Source: Candidatus Goldiibacteriota bacterium (GTDB lineage: Bacteria > Oederibacteriota > PGYV01 > DSYL01). Taken from it: a stretch of DNA of 7,458 nt. A model generated the notes under the pieces. It made no database searches. It saw nothing but the letters and a program-made list of their open reading frames with translations, and had not been told where the DNA came from. Both the position numbers and the translations under genes were made by a program. The stretch covers positions 1-7,458 of the forward strand of contig JAOAAI010000153.1 in assembly GCA_026418955.1 (NCBI GenBank), written 5' to 3'. Of the stretch, positions 1 to 4,817 are shown one piece after another; positions within the stretch are counted from its first letter, which is position 1; every line of letters begins with the position of its first letter.

Positions 1-1
1 A

Positions 2-97
2 ACGCAGGAGAATGCTCCTGATATAGATGATTATGTATTGATTGATTCAAGGAAAAAATTAAAAATTGGGAATTTTTATAATATAAAAATAGGATGA
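2..97 (+). CDS. rimO: 3' end of a RimO-like methylthiotransferase (TRAM domain tail), partial
   Basis: Only the last 31 codons are in the window, ending at TGA 95-97. The peptide opens TQENAPDIDDYVLID and closes with GNFYNIKIG. The pattern of an acidic 'APDID' followed by a short beta segment and 'G-x-F-x-x-x-K-I' is what one sees in the C-terminal TRAM domain of RimO, the radical-SAM enzyme that methylthiolates an aspartate of ribosomal protein S12. MiaB/MtaB relatives also carry a TRAM domain but usually lack the 'APEID' type segment, so RimO is preferred. The catalytic part lies upstream of the window, so function rests on this tail alone. The protein stops right after the K-I of the last strand, about ten residues earlier than E. 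coli RimO, which continues through a 'YDLWG' type tail. Its stop lies 12 bp before the pgsA start, suggesting co-transcription. Confidence 0.65.
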   Translation, partial: TQENAPDIDDYVLIDSRKKLKIGNFYNIKIG

Positions 98-109
98 AAT
101 ATAGAAAAA

Positions 110-738
110 ATGGAAAAACAGGGAAATTTGAAAAAAATACCGAATAGAATAACAATTTTTAGAATATTAATAATTATAATTTTTATTCCTACACTACTTC
201 ACAATACAATGATTCAAGTTATATTGCTTTATTTTTGTTTTTTATTGCAGCTGTGAGTGATTTTATTGATGGTTATATTGCGCGTAAATATGATGTTATA
301 TCCACATTTGGTAAAGTTATGGATCCTCTTGCCGATAAAATAATGTCGCTTTCTGCAATACTTTGTTTTGTTCAATTAAATATAGTTCCCGCATGGATGG
401 TTATAATAATTGTTGGTAGAGAATTTTTAGTTTCCGGTATAAGAATACTTGCTGCGGATGAGGGTAAAATTATAATGGCTTCTAATTGGGGAAAGACCAA
501 AACAGTTATAGAAATTATAGCAATTATTAGTATATTATTTTTAATGTGTGTTAATCACACCATAAATTATTATCATTTTTCAAGACAAAATTTAATACTA
601 GAAGGAGAGCCGTTAACAGAATTTTTGTTATTGAAAGTTATACCGTATATTTTAATGCTTGTGGTTGCGGTAATATCACTTATTTCAGGATTTGAATATT
701 TTTTTAAAAACAAACATCTATTTGAAAAAGGATTATAA
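110..738 (+). CDS. pgsA: CDP-diacylglycerol--glycerol-3-phosphate 3-phosphatidyltransferase, split over two frames
   Basis: PgsA is an integral membrane enzyme that joins CDP-diacylglycerol to glycerol-3-phosphate, making phosphatidylglycerophosphate and CMP. The N-terminus is read from ATG 110 (MEKQGNLKKIPNRITIFRI), matching the family's 'N-x-x-T-x-x-R' opening and first membrane helix. That frame stops at TGA 254-256. The rest lies in the -1 frame and is intact to TAA 736-738. It carries the full CDP-alcohol phosphotransferase signature D-x2-DG-x2-AR-x8-G-x3-D-x3-D, at residues 51, 54-55, 58-59, 68, 72 and 76 of the joined product, then 'VPAWMVIIIVGREF', 'ASNWGKTKT' and further membrane helices. 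With one -1 step the product is about 209 residues, normal for the family. The spacing from the N-terminal Pro to the first signature Asp becomes 41 residues, as in E. coli PgsA. An AGGA at 91-94 is rather far from ATG 110. TTG 128, with AGGGA just upstream, is an alternative start. The gene sits between rimO and pgpA, the next enzyme of the pathway. The identity is secure; whether the frame break is real is not. Confidence 0.88.
238..244 (+). other. Frame junction in pgsA: T TTT TTA slippery heptamer
   Basis: The upstream pgsA frame reads TGT TTT TTA here (236-244), so 238-244 is an exactly phased X XXY YYZ heptamer of the U UUU UUA type. A -1 slip lets both tRNAs re-pair on TTT TTT, and the next codon becomes ATT 244-246, which leads directly into the conserved catalytic frame. 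Without slippage, translation ends at TGA 254-256. I see no convincing stem-loop just downstream and no Shine-Dalgarno-like stimulator about 10 bases upstream. A missing T in a homopolymer run (sequencing or mutation) explains the same pattern equally well. Confidence 0.45.
726..732 (+). promoter_or_regulatory. Ribosome binding site of pgpA
   Basis: AAAAGGA lies inside the last codons of pgsA and ends 8 bases before ATG 741. It supports that start and indicates that pgpA is translated from the pgsA transcript. Confidence 0.6.
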
Positions 739-740
739 AT

Positions 741-1196
741 ATGAGAAATTTTATAATAATATTTACTAGTTTTTTCTATACAGGTTATTTTCCAAAGGGC
801 TCTGGCACCTTCGCAACTCTTTGTTTTTTACCTATTTATTATTTTTTATTCAGAGATTTGCATCCTGCTTTTTACATATCAATTACTATTGGAATTTTTT
901 TTCTTGGAATATGGGCATCAAATTATGCTATTGTAATTTTTAAGTCGGACGATCCCAATGAGGTAGTAATAGATGAAATTGTTGGTTTTTTAATAACGAT
1001 TGCATTGATACCATACACTTTTAAAAGATTGATTGTAGGATTTTTTATTGCACGCATACTTGATATAATAAAACCATGGCCAGCGTATCAATCTCAGAAA
1101 TTATATGGTGGTACAGGCATTATGGCTGATGATGTAATATCAGGTATTTATGGTAATATGCTCATGTGGATTTTAATATATTTTAAAATAATATGA
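741..1196 (+). CDS. pgpA: Phosphatidylglycerophosphatase A
   Basis: This 151-residue membrane protein removes the terminal phosphate from phosphatidylglycerophosphate to give phosphatidylglycerol, the step after PgsA. Family motifs are seen in order. First is 'GYFPKGSGTFAT' at residues 15-26, the counterpart of the usual G-x-x-PKAPGT. Next is an acidic 'SDDPNEVVIDEIVG' (69-82), which holds the conserved D78/E79 pair. Then come 'RILDIIKPWP' (105-114), 'GGTGIMADD' with D130/D131 (123-131), and a terminal hydrophobic segment. Hydrophobic stretches around residues 3-12, 27-37, 44-60, 80-91 and 139-150 agree with a small multi-spanning protein. The acidic pairs are the likely metal-binding catalytic residues by family analogy. 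The length is slightly under the usual 155-170 but nothing essential appears missing. The start is 2 bp after the pgsA stop and has a good ribosome site. The stop overlaps the mfd start (ATGA, 1193-1196). Confidence 0.93.
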   Translation: MRNFIIIFTSFFYTGYFPKGSGTFATLCFLPIYYFLFRDLHPAFYISITIGIFFLGIWASNYAIVIFKSDDPNEVVIDEIVGFLITIALIPYTFKRLIVGFFIARILDIIKPWPAYQSQKLYGGTGIMADDVISGIYGNMLMWILIYFKII

Positions 1197-4100
1197 AGCA
1201 GTGTCTTTTAAATTCCAGCAAAATAAAAAAAGTTCTTGATGAAATAAAAAAAAATAATAAGAATATTAAAATAAGTGGTGTAACTCATTCATTTGCTCCT
1301 GTTTTTTATTCTTTTTTAGGTGAACAAATTGAAAAATCAATTTTTATAATCACCAGCCGTGAAAAAACTTTTTTTTTGACGGAATCAATATCAAATTTTA
1401 TAAATATTTATGGCGGCAAAGTAAAAACAATTTATTATCCAGAAGATGATAGTTTAATATATAAAAATATTAAAAGTTCACCGGAAATATCTAGGGCAAG
1501 GGGAGAAGCGTATCTTCAATGCATATTACCTGGAAATAAGATATTTGTGACAGATATAGATGCCATTATAGAAAAAGTCCCAGTTCCAGAAAAAATAAAA
1601 GAGCATTTAATAACTTTGAAAAAAGGAGAAAAGATAAATATAGATAAAATATTGCAAATATTGAATGAGAATGACTATGAAAGAAAAATAAAAGTAGAAA
1701 ATTATTTTGAATATGCTCTTCGTGGGGCCATACTGGATATTTTCTCTCCTGGTTTGACATATCCTGTAAGGATAGAACTTTTTGGTGATAAAATAGAGTC
1801 TTTGCATCTTTTTTCAACAGAGACATCCTTAACAACAAAGGAAATTAATGAAATTGATATTTTTTTATTTAATCCTGGCAAAAAAAACAACAATGCCAAT
1901 GGCTGTATACTGGATATGTTTGATGTGCATAAGTGTATAGTGATAATAGACAACGAAAATGAAATAAAGAAAGAAATTTTGGAAAAAATTACTAAAATAA
2001 AAAAATATCTAGATATTAATAACATTACTGAAAATATTTTTTCTATAAAGAGTATTTATAAAAGGTTAGGTCCATACCAAAAAATAAGAACTTATGAAAT
2101 CCATCATAGAACTCAGATTAAGTTTGATATAAAAGTAAATCCACCATTTAATAAAAATATGGATTTATTATTCAGATATGCAGAAGATAATGTTCAAAAA
2201 GGTTATAAATTTTTCATAATTTCTGATAATAAAGGCGAAGAAAAACATTTAAAAGATTTTTTAATGCAAAAAGAAAAAGATGAGAATAAAAAAATAACTC
2301 CTTTTATTAATTTTTTAATTGCAAATCTTGATAAGGGATTTGTTTTTGAATCAGCCGGGCTAATAGCTGTGTCAAATAGAGAGATCTTTGAGCGTTATCT
2401 TGAAAATTATGAAATAGTAAAAAGAAAAAAGTTTTTTAAACCAGTAAGGCATATAAATGAGTTAAGGGAAAGTGATTATGTGGTACATAAAGAGCATGGC
2501 ATAGGTATATTTATGGGAATCAAAACTCTGGAAGTTGAAAATACAAAACAGGATTTTATTGTTATACTCTATGCTGGTTCTGATAAATTATATCTACCTG
2601 TTTATAAAATTGATTTCATTGATAGATATATAGGTGGAGAAAAACCAATTTTATCAAAACTCGGTTCTAAAGTTTTTAGAAAAACAAAAGAAGAAATAAA
2701 AAAGGATTTAGAACAAATTGCTAAAGAGTTACTTACAATATATGCAAGACGTGAGATGCAAAAGGGGATTTCATTTCCAGCAGATGATGAAACACAAAAA
2801 ATATTTGAAGATGCATTTATTTATGATGAGACGCCTGATCAGATAAAGGCAATAGAGGAAGTGAAGAGAGATATGCAAAGTAATAAAAAAATGGATCGGC
2901 TCATATGTGGTGATGCTGGTTTTGGAAAAACAGAAGTTGCAATAAGGGCTGCTTTTAAAGCTGTGAATGCCGGTTATCAGGTTATATTACTCACATCTAC
3001 AACATTACTTGCCCTACAACATTATAAAACCTTCTCTGAGCGTATGGCAGATTACCCGATTAATATCGCAATGCTTTCAAGACTTGTTACAGAATCAAAA
3101 AAGAAAAAAATATATAATGATATAGAAAGAGGAAAAATAGATATACTTATAGGGACTAGTGCCGTGCTTAATAAAAATTTAAAATTTTCAAAAGTTGGTT
3201 TGGTTATAATAGATGAAGAACAGCATTTTGGAGTAAAAGCAAAAGAATATATAAGAAAAAATTATCCATCTGCAGATTTTTTGACTTTAACAGCAACTCC
3301 TATTCCAAGGACGCTTTGTTTATCGCTTTCGGGTATCAGGGATATAAGTGTTATTAATACACCTCCACCGGGTAAAAGACCTATAGAGGTTTATATAATG
3401 AATGAAAGAATAAGTGTGGTAAAAGAACTCATATTAAGAGAGGTTTTAAGAAAAGGACAAGTTTTTTATATTTATAACAATATAAATACAATAAACAGAA
3501 TTTATGAAATACTTTCAACTACAATGCCTGAGATAAAATTTAAAATTGCGCACGGACGTATGAAAAAGCATGAATTGGAGAAAATAATGTTTTCTTTTAT
3601 AAATAAAGAATTTGATGTTTTAATAACAACTACAATAATAGAATCCGGACTTGATTTGCCAGATGTTAATACTATAATTATAAGTAATGCGGAGCGTTTT
3701 GGATTATCGCAGTTATACCAGTTAAAAGGTAGAGTTGGAAGGCGTGATAAACAAGCGTATGCATATTTACTTGTTAAGGATTTTACTTCACTCACTGACA
3801 CTGCAAAAGAGAGACTCAAAGCAATAGAAAGTTATATAGATGCAGGTTCTGGTTTTATGATTGCGATGAAAGATTTAGAATTACGTGGAGCAGGCTCTGT
3901 TTTGAGTACAAAGCAACATGGTAATATGGAGAAAATAGGATTTGAATTATATTGCAAACTGCTAGAAGAAACAATAATGAAATTAAAGGGACAGAAGATA
4001 GAAGAAGAGGTAGAAACAAAAATAAATGTAGATTTTAAAGCTTATATACCTGAGAGTTATATCTGGGATTCATCAGAGAAACTTAGGATTTATAGACAAA

Positions 4101-4420
4101 TTTTTAAATCAAAAACGAAACAAGACATAGAAGAAATAGAAAGAGAAGTTGCTAATATGTGGGGACACCCGCCTGAAGAATTTAAAAATATTTTATTTGT
4201 TGGAATGCTGAAAATTTTTGGTAAACAATTAAAAATAAGCGAAATAACAGTAAAAGATAATAATATAAATTTTTTATGGGATGAAAAAAATATAAAACAT
4301 ATGAAGGAATTTAAAGAGATACTAAAAAAATCAAAGTATAAAATTATTTCAGGATATAATAATGTAATAATTAATTTTAATAAAAAGGAAGAAATTAAAT
4401 TATTATTTATGGCAAATTGA
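1193..4420 (+). CDS. mfd: Transcription-repair coupling factor
   Basis: Mfd is a DNA translocase that binds RNA polymerase stalled at lesions, pushes it off and recruits UvrA for nucleotide excision repair. At 1075 residues it is complete, slightly shorter than the usual 1100-1180. Residues 1 to about 410 are the UvrB-like N-terminal module, with 'RGAILDIFSPG' at 177-187 followed by 'YPVRIELFGD'. The CarD-like RNA-polymerase interaction domain starts near 423 ('ELRESDYVVHKEHGIGIF'). The helicase core has Walker A GDAGFGKT (573-580, K579), DEEQ box (674-677), 'LTATPIPRT' (699-707), 'TTTIIESGLDLP' (812-823) and 'QLKGRVGRR' (843-851). The C-terminal TRCF regulatory domain begins near 946. Walker A has Ala where many homologs have Val, a mild change. 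ATG 1193 lies in the pgpA stop (ATGA), and no Shine-Dalgarno is visible in the 20 bases before it, so translation is probably coupled to pgpA. The 3' end overlaps the convergent minus-strand gene by 14 bp. Confidence 0.97.
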   Translation: MKQCLLNSSKIKKVLDEIKKNNKNIKISGVTHSFAPVFYSFLGEQIEKSIFIITSREKTFFLTESISNFINIYGGKVKTIYYPEDDSLIYKNIKSSPEISRARGEAYLQCILPGNKIFVTDIDAIIEKVPVPEKIKEHLITLKKGEKINIDKILQILNENDYERKIKVENYFEYALRGAILDIFSPGLTYPVRIELFGDKIESLHLFSTETSLTTKEINEIDIFLFNPGKKNNNANGCILDMFDVHKCIVIIDNENEIKKEILEKITKIKKYLDINNITENIFSIKSIYKRLGPYQKIRTYEIHHRTQIKFDIKVNPPFNKNMDLLFRYAEDNVQKGYKFFIISDNKGEEKHLKDFLMQKEKDENKKITPFINFLIANLDKGFVFESAGLIAVSNREIFERYLENYEIVKRKKFFKPVRHINELRESDYVVHKEHGIGIFMGIKTLEVENTKQDFIVILYAGSDKLYLPVYKIDFIDRYIGGEKPILSKLGSKVFRKTKEEIKKDLEQIAKELLTIYARREMQKGISFPADDETQKIFEDAFIYDETPDQIKAIEEVKRDMQSNKKMDRLICGDAGFGKTEVAIRAAFKAVNAGYQVILLTSTTLLALQHYKTFSERMADYPINIAMLSRLVTESKKKKIYNDIERGKIDILIGTSAVLNKNLKFSKVGLVIIDEEQHFGVKAKEYIRKNYPSADFLTLTATPIPRTLCLSLSGIRDISVINTPPPGKRPIEVYIMNERISVVKELILREVLRKGQVFYIYNNINTINRIYEILSTTMPEIKFKIAHGRMKKHELEKIMFSFINKEFDVLITTTIIESGLDLPDVNTIIISNAERFGLSQLYQLKGRVGRRDKQAYAYLLVKDFTSLTDTAKERLKAIESYIDAGSGFMIAMKDLELRGAGSVLSTKQHGNMEKIGFELYCKLLEETIMKLKGQKIEEEVETKINVDFKAYIPESYIWDSSEKLRIYRQIFKSKTKQDIEEIEREVANMWGHPPEEFKNILFVGMLKIFGKQLKISEITVKDNNINFLWDEKNIKHMKEFKEILKKSKYKIISGYNNVIINFNKKEEIKLLFMAN

Positions 4421-4793
4421 TAAACTTCAATTTATTATCAACAATTTTATAATAACAGAGACGGATATTTTTAATGTTATTTTTGTTTATAATCCTTAAC
4501 GCTTCCTGTTTTAATGGTTCTGGTACCATCAGGAAAAATGTCCCTATTTTTTCTGAAATTGATTTCCAGGCTATGGCTTCGCCTTCTTTTACTGATGTTT
4601 CTGTTTCTATTTTAAAATGCATTGGAAATGGATTTTTCACAATTAAATCAACTGTTATTCCATCCACAACAGCGTTATTATTACCTTCAAGATTTGTTAA
4701 AATTTTACTGGCGCCCCTACTTTCATAAACAGATGCTAAAGATTTTATAATTATTTCATGCATTTTTGCTTCTTTAGCAGACCTTATCGCCAT
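4407..4793 (-). CDS. Uncharacterised 128-residue protein, possible PD-(D/E)XK-like fold
   Basis: I do not recognise this as a named family. The start is ATG 4793, chosen because a strong GGGAGGTGG ends four bases upstream. An in-frame TTG at 4814 would put the ribosome site inside the gene. The protein has no signal peptide or membrane segment. The apparent order is an N-terminal amphipathic helix (about residues 7-26, with E13), a strand 'VVDGITVDLIV' (42-52), a strand 'MHFKIETET' (58-66), a helix (about 70-83), a strand 'TFFLMVPE' (85-92), a helix (93-106) and a strand 'IRLCYYKI' (110-117). The D49 and E63-x-E65 placement is reminiscent of a PD-(D/E)XK nuclease core, but the final catalytic Lys is replaced by Glu (E65), so activity would be doubtful. 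That reading is inference from pattern only. The gene follows glgP by 24 bp and is probably co-transcribed with it, yet nothing in it points to glycogen metabolism. Confidence 0.8.
   Translation of the reverse strand: MAIRSAKEAKMHEIIIKSLASVYESRGASKILTNLEGNNNAVVDGITVDLIVKNPFPMHFKIETETSVKEGEAIAWKSISEKIGTFFLMVPEPLKQEALRIINKNNIKNIRLCYYKIVDNKLKFINLP
4417..4441. terminator. Weak hairpin at the convergent 3' ends of mfd and the 128-residue gene
   Basis: TTGATAA at 4417-4423 and TTATCAA at 4435-4441 form a perfect 7-bp stem with an 11-base loop. The left arm contains the mfd stop codon. On the plus strand it is followed by CAATTTTATAAT, a loose T-rich stretch, and on the minus strand it is followed by TT-containing sequence but no clear T run. 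The arms are almost all A/T, so stability is low. In a genome this AT-rich such stems arise by chance. It is the only terminator candidate I see where two transcripts meet. Confidence 0.25.
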
Positions 4794-4797
4794 TTTT

Positions 4798-4806
4798 CCA
4801 CCTCCC
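4798..4806 (-). promoter_or_regulatory. Strong ribosome binding site of the 128-residue gene
   Basis: On the minus strand this reads GGGAGGTGG. Its GGAGG core is 7 bases from ATG 4793. It is the strongest Shine-Dalgarno in the window. It lies in the 24-bp gap after the glgP stop and decides the start of the small gene. Confidence 0.8.
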
Positions 4807-4817
4807 AAAATCAAAAT

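Noticed and set aside
5..20. Perfect hairpin CAGGAG-AATG-CTCCTG at the window start
   Set aside because: It lies within the rimO coding sequence, encodes part of the conserved TRAM segment, and has no T run after it, so it is not a terminator. I see no reason to give it a function.
94..147. A small open frame from ATG 94 overlapping the rimO stop (ATGA)
   Set aside because: It stops after 17 codons and encodes a lysine-rich peptide with no family resemblance. The real PgsA N-terminus is in the next frame from ATG 110.
235..738. A separate 167-residue gene starting at TTG 235
   Set aside because: It begins in the middle of the second membrane helix of PgsA, has no ribosome site, and its N-terminal partner sequence is in the adjacent frame directly upstream. 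It is the 3' part of pgsA.
1566..2025. Minus-strand open frames of 66-107 codons inside mfd (1566-1838, 1607-1807, 1702-2025)
   Set aside because: They lie opposite well-conserved mfd coding sequence, have low-complexity F/I/S/L-rich products and no supporting ribosome sites.
3502..3819. Minus-strand open frame of 105 codons
   Set aside because: It is opposite the Mfd helicase motifs (TTTIIESGLD, QLKGRVGRR) and the product resembles nothing known.
4794..4814. Upstream TTG start (4814) for the 128-residue gene
   Set aside because: It would place the strong GGGAGGTGG ribosome site within codons 3-6. ATG 4793 is correctly spaced from that site.
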